Assembly: GCA_002367105.1 (NCBI GenBank)
Contig: DFCS01000029.1
Span: forward strand, 124,001 to 188,000
Direction: 5' to 3'
DNA length: 64,000 nucleotides
From: Hungatella sp. UBA3048
GTDB taxonomy: Bacteria; Bacillota; Clostridia; Lachnospirales; Lachnospiraceae
The translations under genes and the position numbers were made by a program. Positions 1-7,843 of the stretch are shown piece by piece. The number at the start of each line of letters is the position of its first letter. Positions within the stretch are counted from its first letter, which is position 1. A model generated the notes under the pieces. That model did no database searches. It was not told the origin of the DNA and saw only the letters and a list, made by a program, of their open reading frames with translations.

Positions 1-1
1 G

Positions 2-466
2 CTGATGAAAAAAAATACGTCTGCAGAGACTTTAAATAAGCCTATGGATGATACTTATGATTACAATGTGATCTATTTCAGTTCCTGCTTTTCCGATGAA
101 AAGGTCGCTTCCTGTCTGGAAATCGGATCTGAGGAACGGATGATCCGGATCGTGCGCTTAAACCGGAGGAATGGAAAGCCTGTAAGTGTTGAAGAAATCT
201 ATTTGATCCAAAGCCTGATCAATGACAATGATTACAACAACTTAAATAAGCTTTTGGATCTGAAAGGATACATTGACGAGGGATCGGTTACGCAGAAGTT
301 TCTTCCAATAATAGTACCTGTAAAGTATATAAATCTGCTTCACGTAAAGCTGAATACTCCGATTATTATGGTTGAGAGCACCATTGTAAGCAAAAGCGGC
401 AGCCCGGTCGTGTATATCAGGGAATTTAACAACCCGACTGAAAAAGTAATTGAGATAACCACATAG
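2..466 (+). CDS. GntR-family regulator, C-terminal UTRA domain (5' partial)
   Basis: The reading frame is open to the left edge of the window, so the gene begins outside it. The visible 153 or so residues have the layout of a UTRA ligand-binding domain: a DEKVASCLEIG helix, then RMIRIVRLNRRNGKPVSVEE, a typical UTRA strand in which the regulator contacts its small effector, and a C-terminal strand ending VVYIREF. The winged-helix DNA-binding part, usually about 70 residues, must lie upstream. The ATG at position 5 follows directly in frame but would give a protein with no DNA-binding domain, so I treat it as internal. The next genes encode a MupG-like enzyme and a PTS permease, so this regulator may sense a phosphorylated sugar such as a MurNAc-6-phosphate derivative; that link is inference from position only. 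Confidence 0.75.
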   Translation: MMKKNTSAETLNKPMDDTYDYNVIYFSSCFSDEKVASCLEIGSEERMIRIVRLNRRNGKPVSVEEIYLIQSLINDNDYNNLNKLLDLKGYIDEGSVTQKFLPIIVPVKYINLLHVKLNTPIIMVESTIVSKSGSPVVYIREFNNPTEKVIEITT

Positions 467-469
467 TTG

Positions 470-570
470 AAATACCCGCAGTATACCATAATCCCCCAAA
501 CTAGGCAGGAAAAAGGAAATACCCTGCGGGTATACCATTATGCCCATATGCTGGGCAGGAAAGTGGAAAG
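470..570 (+). repeat. Two tandem copies of a palindromic, RBS-bearing intergenic repeat
   Basis: Two copies of a unit of about 50 bases lie head to tail (roughly 470-518 and 519-570). Each has a TACCC(T)GC..GTATACC part, then ATGCCCA..TGGGCAGGAAAG-like sequence (arms weaker in copy one), then GGAAA. Related units occur at 12173-12214, 19931-20028 and 36073-36118, always immediately upstream of a gene. The GGAAAGGTG at the end of copy two serves as the Shine-Dalgarno of the ATG at 581. Confidence 0.7.
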
Positions 571-580
571 GTGATTAATC

Positions 581-1675
581 ATGGGAAGACTTGGTATCTC
601 CCTTTATCCGGAGCATTCCACTCCGGAACGGGATAAGGAATATATTCAGCTGGCCGGTAAATACGGGTTTCAGAGGATTTTTACCTGCTTGTTGAGCGTA
701 GGGAATAAAAATAAAGATGAGATGATCCTTGAATTCAGGGATATGATTGATACGGCCCATGAATACGGTATGGAAGTAATTCTGGACGTGGCGCCACCTG
801 TTTTTGAAGCACTGGGGGCTTCCTATGACAATCTGGCACCCTTTAAAGAAATGCATGCAGATGGGATCCGGCTGGATGTAGGCTTTGACGGCATGAAGGA
901 AGCCGCTATGAGCTATAACAGCGAAGGACTTAAGATCGAGCTGAACGCCAGCACCGATCCTAGCTATGTGTCAAATATCATGAATCATCATCCGGTGCCG
1001 GAAAGAATCATTACCTGTCACAACTTTTATCCTCAGAAATATACGGGAATCAGTCTGGAGCATTTTGATTACTGCAACCGGGAAATGAAAAAGCATGGTC
1101 TTAAGGTTGCGGCCTTTGTATCCAGCAATAATGAGAATACCTTTGGACCCTGGCCTGTGAATGAGGGATTGTGCACTCTGGAGATGCACAGGGGCCTGCC
1201 TGTGGACGCACAGGTACGGCATCTGCTTGCAACCCGTATGGTAGATGATGTGATCATAGCCAATGCCTATGCATCTGAAGAGGAGTTAAGGGCCTGTGCC
1301 TCAGTGACTCCCGGAAAGCTGATGTTTGGCCTTCGCCTGGAAAAAGAATTGACGGAAACAGAGCGGGAGATTCTTTACTTTGACCGGCAGCATGCGATCA
1401 GAGGCGATATCAGTGAATATATGATACGGTCCACCTGGCCGAGAGTCGTCTTTGCTGACAAGGCAGTACCTCCTGCCAATACCCGGGATTTAAAACGGGG
1501 GGATGTTGTGATTTTAAATGACGGTTATTCCCGCTATAAGGGAGAACTGCATGTTGTTTTAAAGGATATGCCTAATGACGGAAGGAAAAATGTGATCGGC
1601 TATATCCCTGATCATGAACTGGTACTGCTTGATTACATTAACCCCTGGAAGCTGTTTGGTTTTACAGAAGTATGA
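581..1675 (+). CDS. mupG: MupG-like 6-phospho-N-acetylmuramidase (DUF871 family)
   Basis: A 364-residue protein opening with GRLGISLYPEHSTPERDKEY, characteristic of the DUF871/MupG family. The family fold is an N-terminal TIM barrel (here about residues 1-240, with the strand LGISLYP and the segment ERIITCHNFYPQ) followed by a small beta-rich cyclophilin-like domain (about 250-360). Staphylococcus aureus MupG cleaves MurNAc-6-phosphate-GlcNAc imported by a PTS during cell-wall recycling. There is no signal peptide, so it acts in the cytoplasm. Its neighbours are a GntR regulator and a PTS EIIC, as in muropeptide-recovery loci, but no murQ etherase is in the window and the EIIC is of the lactose/cellobiose type. 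The substrate could therefore be another 6-phospho-disaccharide. Start is fixed by GGAAAGGTG seven bases upstream. Confidence 0.75.
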   Translation: MGRLGISLYPEHSTPERDKEYIQLAGKYGFQRIFTCLLSVGNKNKDEMILEFRDMIDTAHEYGMEVILDVAPPVFEALGASYDNLAPFKEMHADGIRLDVGFDGMKEAAMSYNSEGLKIELNASTDPSYVSNIMNHHPVPERIITCHNFYPQKYTGISLEHFDYCNREMKKHGLKVAAFVSSNNENTFGPWPVNEGLCTLEMHRGLPVDAQVRHLLATRMVDDVIIANAYASEEELRACASVTPGKLMFGLRLEKELTETEREILYFDRQHAIRGDISEYMIRSTWPRVVFADKAVPPANTRDLKRGDVVILNDGYSRYKGELHVVLKDMPNDGRKNVIGYIPDHELVLLDYINPWKLFGFTEV

Positions 1676-1676
1676 T

Positions 1677-1733
1677 CTGCATGTTTCGTGCAGGTATATA
1701 ACGACAGTTTTTTCACAGTCTCTGGAGAGAGAC
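1677..1733 (+). other. Two small stem-loops between the mupG-like gene and the next ORF
   Basis: CTGCATG-TTT-CGTGCAG at 1677-1693 and GTCTCT-GGAG-AGAGAC at 1718-1733 can each fold into a short hairpin. Neither has a T-run, so they look more like mRNA processing or stabilising elements inside an operon than terminators. Confidence 0.4.
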
Positions 1734-1771
1734 GTTAAACATAACTACTACATAACCATAAGGAGGTATAT

Positions 1772-1990
1772 ATGATTACCATTTCCAGTCCCATGCAGCA
1801 GGATAATATTAAAGAACTATTATCTAATTACAGGGAAGGCGATGTAACATTTACTTTCAGTAAAAAAGAGGGCATAAAACTCTTTTTTGAAGTTACCGGT
1901 AATCCGGCGGAGGCTGCAATAAAGGCAAAGGAATTAATTAAAAATACGACTTGGGGCAAAGTTCTTTATTTTCAAGCACAGGCTGTATAA
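1772..1990 (+). CDS. Small protein of unknown function next to PTS EIIC
   Basis: A 72-residue protein with a strong AAGGAGG site eight bases before the ATG, so it is very likely translated. I do not recognise a named family. The sequence suggests an alpha/beta fold: an amphipathic helix DNIKELLSNYREGDV, strands VTFTFSKKEG and IKLFFEVTG, then a charged helix PAEAAIKAKELIKNT and a final strand KVLYFQAQ. It has no Cys and no membrane segment. It sits between the MupG-like gene and the EIIC gene, 51 bases before the latter. A partner or modulator of the permease is possible; it does not show the active-site cysteine of EIIB or a recognisable EIIA histidine motif. Confidence 0.6.
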   Translation: MITISSPMQQDNIKELLSNYREGDVTFTFSKKEGIKLFFEVTGNPAEAAIKAKELIKNTTWGKVLYFQAQAV

Positions 1991-2041
1991 CGGTTATGAA
2001 ACCTGGTAATTAAAAAGTTTATAGATAGCAGGAGGACTTTC

Positions 2042-3466
2042 ATGAATTCAATTGTAAATTTTATAGAAAGAAAATTTTTACCTGTAGCTGTCGTAATAGG
2101 TTCTCAAAAGCATTTACTGGCTCTTAGAGATGCATTCATCAATTTGATGCCCCTGACTATGGCTGGTTCCTTGGCCGTTCTTTTAAATGCGCTTTTTCGT
2201 GATATACCCAATACATATCTGGGCGCCGGTAACGTTGTAACTACATTTCCACTTATTGCATGGATTATTTCTCTAAACGGAATTGTCTGGGGGGGAACTC
2301 TGGCGGTTATGGGCATCATGCTTTCCATTACCCTGGGTTATACGATAGCAAAATCTTATGATGTAAATAAAGTAGCCGGTGCTATTGTTTCACTTGCGGC
2401 ATATCTTATGGGATTGCCTCAAAGTGCCAGTACATCCACCACCCTTACTTTGAGTGATGTGCTGCCTGCTAATATTTCAGACATGATTCAGGCTTCAGGT
2501 GCAACAATCGCTACAGCCGATGGTGTGTCCACCATAACAGTTACAGGCAGTGCCTGGGGATATTTTAACTTTTCAGGCTATTTTGGAGCTACGGGAATGT
2601 TTACTGTTATATTGTTCTCTTTTTTATCGGTAATAATTTTTGCGAAGCTGATGAAGAAAAATATTACAATAAAACTTCCTGAATCTGTTCCGCCTGCAGT
2701 GTCCCGTGCTTTTTCTGCCATCATACCAGGCGTTTTATCACTTTATGGATCGGCTGTCATCTATTTCGTGCTTAAACAAAGCTGGGCATTAGGGACTCAA
2801 CCTGTCAGTGACTGGATTACAGAACATATACAACAGCCATTGCTGGGCATATCACAGGGCTATGGTTCGGTATTTATAATTGTATTGCTTGTACATTTAC
2901 TATGGTTCTTTGGATTACATGGCACAAATATAATGGGAGCTGTTTTGAACAGTACATATGGTGTTGCTCAGCTGCAAAATTTGGCTGCTTACGAATCTGG
3001 CGCTGAGATTCCTTATAAATGGGTTTCAGGTTCTTTCGAGGCATTTGTTTGGCCTGGCGGTGCAGGTGTTACAATAGCTCTAATTGTTTCTATTTTAATC
3101 CTGTCAAAACGTGCAGATTATAAAATGGTGGGCAAGTTAGGTCTGGGACCGGGATTATTTAATATTAACGAACCAATTATGTTTGGTATACCTGTAGTTC
3201 TTAATCCTCTGTTGATTGTGCCGTTTATTTTGGCTCCGCTTGCAACAGCAACTATTTCATATTTTGCAACGATCTGGGGTCTGGTAAGCCCGGTGGTTAT
3301 CAGTGTTCCATGGGTGATGCCTGTATTCTTGAGCGGATTCCTCGCTACAGCAGGTGACTGGCGTTCACTCGTACTTACTGCTGTTAATATGGCTGTTGCC
3401 TTTGCAATATGGGCGCCATTTATTATTGCTGCAAATGGTGTAGACTCTCCATCAGATAACGGATAA
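2042..3466 (+). CDS. PTS sugar permease EIIC, lactose/cellobiose family
   Basis: A 474-residue integral membrane protein with about ten hydrophobic segments. The N-terminus (FIERKFLPVAVVIGSQKHLLALRDAFINLMPLTMAGSL) and the segment LLWFFGLHGTNIMGAVLN are hallmark features of the EIIC(Lac/Cel) family, as is the region LGPGLFNINEPIMFGIPVVLNP, which lines the sugar site. It would transport a sugar coupled to phosphorylation by EIIB, but no EIIA or EIIB domain is fused to it or encoded in the window, so it must borrow them. AGGAGGACTTTC precedes the ATG. Together with the MupG-like enzyme it suggests uptake of a disaccharide that arrives as a 6-phosphate. Confidence 0.88.
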   Translation: MNSIVNFIERKFLPVAVVIGSQKHLLALRDAFINLMPLTMAGSLAVLLNALFRDIPNTYLGAGNVVTTFPLIAWIISLNGIVWGGTLAVMGIMLSITLGYTIAKSYDVNKVAGAIVSLAAYLMGLPQSASTSTTLTLSDVLPANISDMIQASGATIATADGVSTITVTGSAWGYFNFSGYFGATGMFTVILFSFLSVIIFAKLMKKNITIKLPESVPPAVSRAFSAIIPGVLSLYGSAVIYFVLKQSWALGTQPVSDWITEHIQQPLLGISQGYGSVFIIVLLVHLLWFFGLHGTNIMGAVLNSTYGVAQLQNLAAYESGAEIPYKWVSGSFEAFVWPGGAGVTIALIVSILILSKRADYKMVGKLGLGPGLFNINEPIMFGIPVVLNPLLIVPFILAPLATATISYFATIWGLVSPVVISVPWVMPVFLSGFLATAGDWRSLVLTAVNMAVAFAIWAPFIIAANGVDSPSDNG

Positions 3467-3504
3467 TAAAAAGGTGGAAAGTCAAAGACAGACCTGTTAA
3501 TGCG

Positions 3505-3550
3505 AAAAACGGCGCACATCTGATATGATTCAGGTGTGCGCCGTTTTTGT
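3505..3550 (+). terminator. Intrinsic terminator after the EIIC gene
   Basis: A 14-bp stem AAAAACGGCGCACA / TGTGCGCCGTTTTT with a loop of about 16 bases. The A-run and T-run flank the stem symmetrically, so it can end transcription of both the EIIC gene and the convergent HAD gene. Confidence 0.85.
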
Positions 3551-3601
3551 ATATTATTATAGACCAGTAGGAATGCCCATGTTTTTTATATCGTGAGCAC
3601 T

Positions 3602-4474
3602 TCACCTATTTTCCTGAAACACAAGCTTGTGAATGGCCCAGGCAACCCCATCCTCTGCATTGGATTTGGTATGGTATTTTGCGGCATCCCGAATACAGGA
3701 CATGGCATTTTCCATAGCGACAGTCCAACCGAATTCCGGTGTGAACATGGACAGATCATTGTCGCTGTCTCCAAGCACCATCACATCCTTAAGAGAGATT
3801 CCCTTTTGCTCTGCATATGCTTTCAAAACCAGCCCTTTTTGAGCAGCCTGATTGGTCAGCTCAATATTGTCGGGGAAAGAGGAGGCCGCAGCCAGATCCG
3901 GATAGTCTGCGAAGATTTCTTTTAATTCTGCAGCCTTTTGGACAGGAAGCCCGTTACTGCATATCTTAAATACATCATTGTCCTCAGGAAGCTCTTTAAG
4001 AGAAGAAATAAAGGTCGTGGATTCCATCCGCATTTGTACGGCAGCTTCCAGCTCTTGGGAAATGTGAGCAGAAGAGCTGAATTTCTTTTTTATGAAGGAG
4101 TATATCTCGTTTAACTTCCGCTCTTTTGGGGTAGTGGTATACCGCCCGCCGGTAGTAAGTATATCCATATCTGCCTGTTGCTCTGTAAGGATCCGATTAA
4201 TGTCTACAAGGTTCTGAGAGGTAAGAGGAATCTCACTCAGTATTTCACCATCCTGACTGTATACGGCAGCCCCGCTTAAGCAGATATAGCTGCATGTAAT
4301 ATCACAGGCATCCATAACGGCTTTTGCTTCTTGATAATCCCGTCCGCTGCAGATTAAAAATTCTATGCCCGCGCGCTCAAGCCTGCGGATTGCATCTACA
4401 TTGGCTTTTGAGATATTGGTCTGAGGGTTTAAAAGGGTGCCGTCCATATCGGAGGCGATCAGTCGGATGCTCAT
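3602..4474 (-). CDS. Cof-type HAD-IIB family phosphatase
   Basis: A 290-residue cytoplasmic HAD hydrolase of the Cof subfamily, about the normal length of 265-290. Motif I is DMDGTLLNP near residue 9 (nucleophile and acid/base Asp), motif II is the Ser in ICSGR near residue 42, and motif IV is GDSDNDLSMF near residue 235. The lysine of motif III is expected near KGLVLKAYAEQKG. A large type IIB cap lies between motifs II and III. Such enzymes dephosphorylate sugar phosphates or cofactors; no substrate can be deduced here. It is transcribed towards the EIIC gene and is a single-gene unit. GGAGATTACTTGCT precedes the ATG. Confidence 0.88.
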   Translation of the reverse strand: MSIRLIASDMDGTLLNPQTNISKANVDAIRRLERAGIEFLICSGRDYQEAKAVMDACDITCSYICLSGAAVYSQDGEILSEIPLTSQNLVDINRILTEQQADMDILTTGGRYTTTPKERKLNEIYSFIKKKFSSSAHISQELEAAVQMRMESTTFISSLKELPEDNDVFKICSNGLPVQKAAELKEIFADYPDLAAASSFPDNIELTNQAAQKGLVLKAYAEQKGISLKDVMVLGDSDNDLSMFTPEFGWTVAMENAMSCIRDAAKYHTKSNAEDGVAWAIHKLVFQENR

Positions 4475-4522
4475 AGCAAGTAATCTCCTTTGTCCTGGTT
4501 ATGTATTCATGTTCTCATACTT

Positions 4523-4551
4523 AGCTTATCTTAAAATTGCCTGTTCGTCAA
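4523..4551 (-). promoter_or_regulatory. Possible promoter of the HAD gene
   Basis: Read on the minus strand: TTGACG, a 17-base spacer, then TAAGCT, about 50 bases before the HAD start. The -35 is good and the -10 is weak. Confidence 0.3.
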
Positions 4552-4838
4552 TGAAGAGGGGCCAGGATGCCCTAAATTCATCAGTTTTCCTATCTTTTAT
4601 CAGGTTTCTTCCCAAATGTTTTTAGAATTTCAAGGGGATGACACCCGTCCCTCCAGCGGAAGACGGAAAGAAGGTATGACTTGTTTTTGCTGATATTATC
4701 TCAATTAATACAATGATTTGCACAATAATTCTAATGATAATAATTCTGTATATCTAAATGATATCTATTAAAATCAAAAATAGATGTCTTTTTTTGTATG
4801 TTTTGCACTTAAAAAAATAAATTTTGAAAGAAAGCATA
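4552..4838. other. Divergent intergenic stretch without recognised elements
   Basis: This AT-rich part between the HAD gene and the nucleoside operon shows no convincing ORF. I looked for a purine-riboswitch-type aptamer because the operon handles nucleosides, but found no conserved core and no terminator hairpin. Confidence 0.4.
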
Positions 4839-4892
4839 TTGACAACTTGGCTGCCAAGTGATATTCTAATGCCAACAACTTGGCTGCCAAGT
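4839..4892 (+). promoter_or_regulatory. Promoter with two identical palindromic operators, nucleoside operon
   Basis: TTGACA (4839-4844), a 17-base spacer and TATTCT (4862-4867) form a good sigma-A promoter. ACTTGGCTGCCAAGT, a palindrome around a central T, occurs exactly twice: at 4845-4859 within the spacer and at 4878-4892 just past the expected start site. The two copies are 33 bases apart, about three helical turns, so a dimer on each would lie on the same DNA face. The likely ligand is the GntR protein encoded second in the operon; this assignment is inference from position. Confidence 0.75.
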
Positions 4893-4928
4893 TAAAAAAC
4901 GACAAATATACTACAAAAGGAGGAGAAT

Positions 4929-5693
4929 ATGGATAAATTGAAAATGATGCATATTGGAATCTCAAAAGGCGATGTTGGAAGGTATGTTTTTTTACCGGGG
5001 AGTCCGGAGAGAGCAGAAAAGATTGCCGCTCATTTTGACAATCCAAGGGAAATTGCATATAACCGTGAGTTCAGAACCTTTGTTGGGGAACTTGATGGGA
5101 CGAGAGTGGCAGTTACCAGTACCGGAATCGGAGGGCCTTCTGCCGCCATTGCCATGGAGGAGCTTTATCAGTGCGGCGCGGATACCATGCTTCGCATCGG
5201 TTCCGGCGCTTCAACTTCAGAAAAGGTGAAGACAGGGGACATCGTGATTCCCAATGGAGCTATTCGGATGGAAGGCGTCAGCAATCATTATTTGCCGGTG
5301 GAATTCCCTGCGGTTCCGGACTTTTCCATGATAAAAGAGCTGGAGGCCGCGTCTAGGCGGCTGAATATGCCCTATAATGTGGGAGTTACCATCACAAAAG
5401 CCTCCTTTTACAGTCAGACTCAGCCAGAGAAAAAACCGGTAAAAGATGAGATCCTTCATAAATGGAGTGCATACGAGGCAGGCGGTGCCACCTCTACAAG
5501 CATGGAATGTTCCACCCTGTTTCTGGTAGCGGCCAGTTTGGGAATACGGGCAGCTTCCGTTTTAGTAAGTGCCACGGATTATAAGAATTCCCCGGAAAAG
5601 GACAGAGTACCGCTTACGGAATTAGAAAACAGAGTGATTCTGGTTGGCATTGAGGCGATGAGAGCCATAATAAAAAATGATTTGGTGGGGTGA
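4929..5693 (+). CDS. Nucleoside phosphorylase, uridine-phosphorylase family (paralogue 1)
   Basis: A 254-residue enzyme of the PNP/UDP family, first gene of the operon, with AAGGAGGAG before the ATG. Phosphate-site features are visible: FLPGSPERA near residue 20 (family Gly and Arg), NREFRTF near 40 (second Arg) and MLRIGSGAST near 86. The ribose-site motif reads TSMECSTLF, that is SME rather than the EME of Escherichia coli Udp. The pair Gln-x-Arg that grips uracil in Udp is absent: the segment reads SFYSQTQPEKK. It splits a nucleoside with phosphate to base and ribose-1-phosphate, but the base is uncertain. It closely resembles the gene at 12236 (same length, shared motifs) and less so the one at 11402. 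Confidence 0.85.
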   Translation: MDKLKMMHIGISKGDVGRYVFLPGSPERAEKIAAHFDNPREIAYNREFRTFVGELDGTRVAVTSTGIGGPSAAIAMEELYQCGADTMLRIGSGASTSEKVKTGDIVIPNGAIRMEGVSNHYLPVEFPAVPDFSMIKELEAASRRLNMPYNVGVTITKASFYSQTQPEKKPVKDEILHKWSAYEAGGATSTSMECSTLFLVAASLGIRAASVLVSATDYKNSPEKDRVPLTELENRVILVGIEAMRAIIKNDLVG

Positions 5694-5698
5694 TTGGT

Positions 5699-6466
5699 AT
5701 GATGGATTATAATAAGATGCCGCTTCTGGAGGAAGATATTTCAGAGAACCTGGTGATTCCGAACTACGTAAAAATTTATGATATTATTTTTAATTTAATC
5801 GTAGAAGGCGTGATCAAAGCAGGAGATGTTGTACCAAGTGAAAATAAGCTGGCTAATTACTGGAAGGTCAGCCGCGGTACGGTCAGAATGGCTATGAGAA
5901 AGCTGGAAGAGGATGGATACATAAATAAGACCCAGGGGAAGCAGGCGGTAGTCTCGACACATGCTCTGCAATACAAGGACGGATTCCAGTGGCTGTTTAA
6001 CCCGTGCATTGAGAACTGCGTGGATACCATTGATGAGATTAAGATTTCCGCCCAGTACCAGCCCTGCGGTGTCTACGTTGCTCATGAGCTGGGGTATAAA
6101 AAGCCGGGAGATTTAATGGTTTTTACCAGTACGGATTATTTTTCCAACGGGCGCCAGGTGGCAAACACGGTCACGATTTTTGATGCGGATTACATGGAGA
6201 AATTCCAGCTGGATATGAATGACATAGAAAAGATGAAGGAGTTCAGCACTTATGGACTGTATCGGCTTGCAAAGCATGCAAAGACTGTATTCAATGTGCT
6301 GAATGCAGATGCGGATTCCTATATAGCAGGCATTAATAAAAATGAACCGGTCATTATTGTGGAAGAGATCCTGGTAGAAGAGGGGGATAAGCAGCTCAGC
6401 TATGCCAAGCACCAGCTTCTCGGAAGTATGTACCGTTTCTCTATGGAGCGCAAGTCTCATATGTAA
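5699..6466 (+). CDS. GntR/HutC-family transcriptional regulator of the nucleoside operon
   Basis: A 255-residue regulator. Residues about 15-80 form the winged helix, with SENKLANYWKVSRGTVRMAM as helix-turn-helix and a wing EEDGYINKTQGK. The remainder is a UTRA-like effector domain, somewhat divergent, with TVTIFDADYMEKF and EEILVEEGDK. A GTG at 5690 is also in frame and overlaps the previous stop, but GGTGGGG at 5684-5690 is ideally spaced for the ATG at 5699, which I chose. Being second in the operon whose promoter has two matching palindromes, it most likely represses its own operon and is released by a nucleoside, base or sugar phosphate. Confidence 0.85.
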   Translation: MMDYNKMPLLEEDISENLVIPNYVKIYDIIFNLIVEGVIKAGDVVPSENKLANYWKVSRGTVRMAMRKLEEDGYINKTQGKQAVVSTHALQYKDGFQWLFNPCIENCVDTIDEIKISAQYQPCGVYVAHELGYKKPGDLMVFTSTDYFSNGRQVANTVTIFDADYMEKFQLDMNDIEKMKEFSTYGLYRLAKHAKTVFNVLNADADSYIAGINKNEPVIIVEEILVEEGDKQLSYAKHQLLGSMYRFSMERKSHM

Positions 6467-6573
6467 TTGAAAAAGAGCAGACCGGTCCAAGGGACTTTTA
6501 AAAGTGCGGAAAGCTCTTTTCAAATATACTGAAAAACAAACACAAGCAACGCAGCAACAGAAAGGAGAAAGGA

Positions 6574-7737
6574 ATGAAAAAAACGTTTCAATTGATTCTT
6601 ACAGGGGTACTTGCCTGCGCCATGCTCACTGCATGCGGCAAAACAAATGACAGCGTGCAGACGACTGCCGGAAAACAGGAGCAAACAGAAGGGACGGATA
6701 CAGCAAGCGGAGAAAAAACTTCGGATAAGCCGTTAAAGGCCGTGTATCTGGTAAACGGAAACCTGGGGGACAAAGGTTTTTATGATTCAGCGGCCAGCGG
6801 CCTTTATCGTATGAGAGATGAACTGGGGGCCGACATCAAGGTGGTTGAAATGGGACGGGACGAGACCAGCTATGAAGGACATTTCACGGACGTATCCGAG
6901 CAGGATTGGGATGTCATCATTGCAGGTACCTGGTCCGTGAAGGAGGTGGCGCAAAATACGGCCGCACAGTATCCTGACAAAAAGTATATTTTCTTTGACA
7001 GCGATGTGGACCGGACGATTGTTGCTGACGGTAATATGATGGGTATTACATACAATTCCAACCAGGGCTCTTTCTTAGCCGGTGTCCTGGCTGCCCAGAT
7101 GCTTGATTCCGGAGACGCAAAGATCGACGCATCCAAGAGAACCTTAGGCTTTATCGGATCCATGGATGTGGCAAATATCAATGACTTCCTGGTAGGATAT
7201 CTGGAAGGAGTGAAATACGTAGATCCAAGTATCAAGGTGATCCCTTCCTATGTGGGTTCCTTTGAAGATGTTCCCAAATGTCTTGAAATGACCACCCAGT
7301 TATACAACCAGGGCGCACAGATCGTATATGCGCCTGCGTCACAAAGTATTCTCGGCGCAGCAACTGCTGCAAACAACGTTGGCAAATACTTAATAGCCTG
7401 TGACCAGGATCTGTATACCCAGTTAAAGGATACGAATCCTGAGATCGCAAAGAACATTTTGACATCAACCCTGAAAAATGTGGGGGATTCCCTTGTAACA
7501 GCAGTTAAAGGCCTTATGGACAACTCCATGACCTGTGGCGAGACCTATGCTCTTGGCCTTGACAGCGGTGCAGTGGGTCTGGCTCAGAATGATAATTTTA
7601 ACACCATTGTCCCAGAGGATATCAAGAAGAATCTTGATGTGGTAAAGGACAAGATCATTAAGGGGGATATTACGGTAGGAAGCGCTATGAAGATGACGAC
7701 GGAAGAAGTAGCCGCATTACGTGACAGCATGAAATAA
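6574..7737 (+). CDS. BMP-family nucleoside-binding lipoprotein of ABC transporter
   Basis: A 387-residue lipoprotein. The signal peptide ends in the lipobox LTAC with the lipidated Cys at residue 21, followed by a polar linker rich in Thr, Glu and Gly. The mature part follows the BMP/PnrA fold: VYLVNGNLGDKGFYDSA near residue 55 (the DKGFYD segment contacts the nucleoside), then GTWSVKEVAQNTAAQYP and an IGSMDVANINDFLVGYLEG hinge segment. BMP proteins of this class deliver purine and pyrimidine nucleosides to transporters such as Bacillus subtilis NupNOPQ. It is anchored outside the membrane and works with the ATPase and permeases that follow. AAAGGAGAAAGGA precedes the ATG. Confidence 0.9.
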   Translation: MKKTFQLILTGVLACAMLTACGKTNDSVQTTAGKQEQTEGTDTASGEKTSDKPLKAVYLVNGNLGDKGFYDSAASGLYRMRDELGADIKVVEMGRDETSYEGHFTDVSEQDWDVIIAGTWSVKEVAQNTAAQYPDKKYIFFDSDVDRTIVADGNMMGITYNSNQGSFLAGVLAAQMLDSGDAKIDASKRTLGFIGSMDVANINDFLVGYLEGVKYVDPSIKVIPSYVGSFEDVPKCLEMTTQLYNQGAQIVYAPASQSILGAATAANNVGKYLIACDQDLYTQLKDTNPEIAKNILTSTLKNVGDSLVTAVKGLMDNSMTCGETYALGLDSGAVGLAQNDNFNTIVPEDIKKNLDVVKDKIIKGDITVGSAMKMTTEEVAALRDSMK

Positions 7738-7774
7738 GCCTGTTATTGAAACCATAGGGCACCGGTAATCCATG

Positions 7775-7813
7775 GGGCAGCAGCAAACTAAATGGTCGAC
7801 TTTGCTGCTGCCC
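7775..7813 (+). other. Strong stem-loop between binding protein and ATPase genes
   Basis: GGGCAGCAGCAAA (7775-7787) pairs perfectly with TTTGCTGCTGCCC (7801-7813) around a 13-base loop. It is followed by only three Ts, so it is probably a 3' stabiliser or a leaky terminator that keeps the binding protein in excess over the membrane components. An in-frame ATG at 7772 just before this stem is unlikely to be a start. Confidence 0.75.
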
Positions 7814-7843
7814 TTTCCAAAGGGATTTTTAAGGAGTAAAAGG

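Noticed and set aside
4552..4838. Riboswitch for purines before the nucleoside operon
   Set aside because: The promoter lies at 4839-4867, so the upstream stretch is not transcribed with the operon, and the 55-base leader is too short for an aptamer plus switch.
7772..7843. Longer start of the nucleoside ATPase gene at 7772
   Set aside because: It begins at the base of a strong hairpin and lacks a Shine-Dalgarno; AAGGAG at 7831 fits the ATG at 7844.
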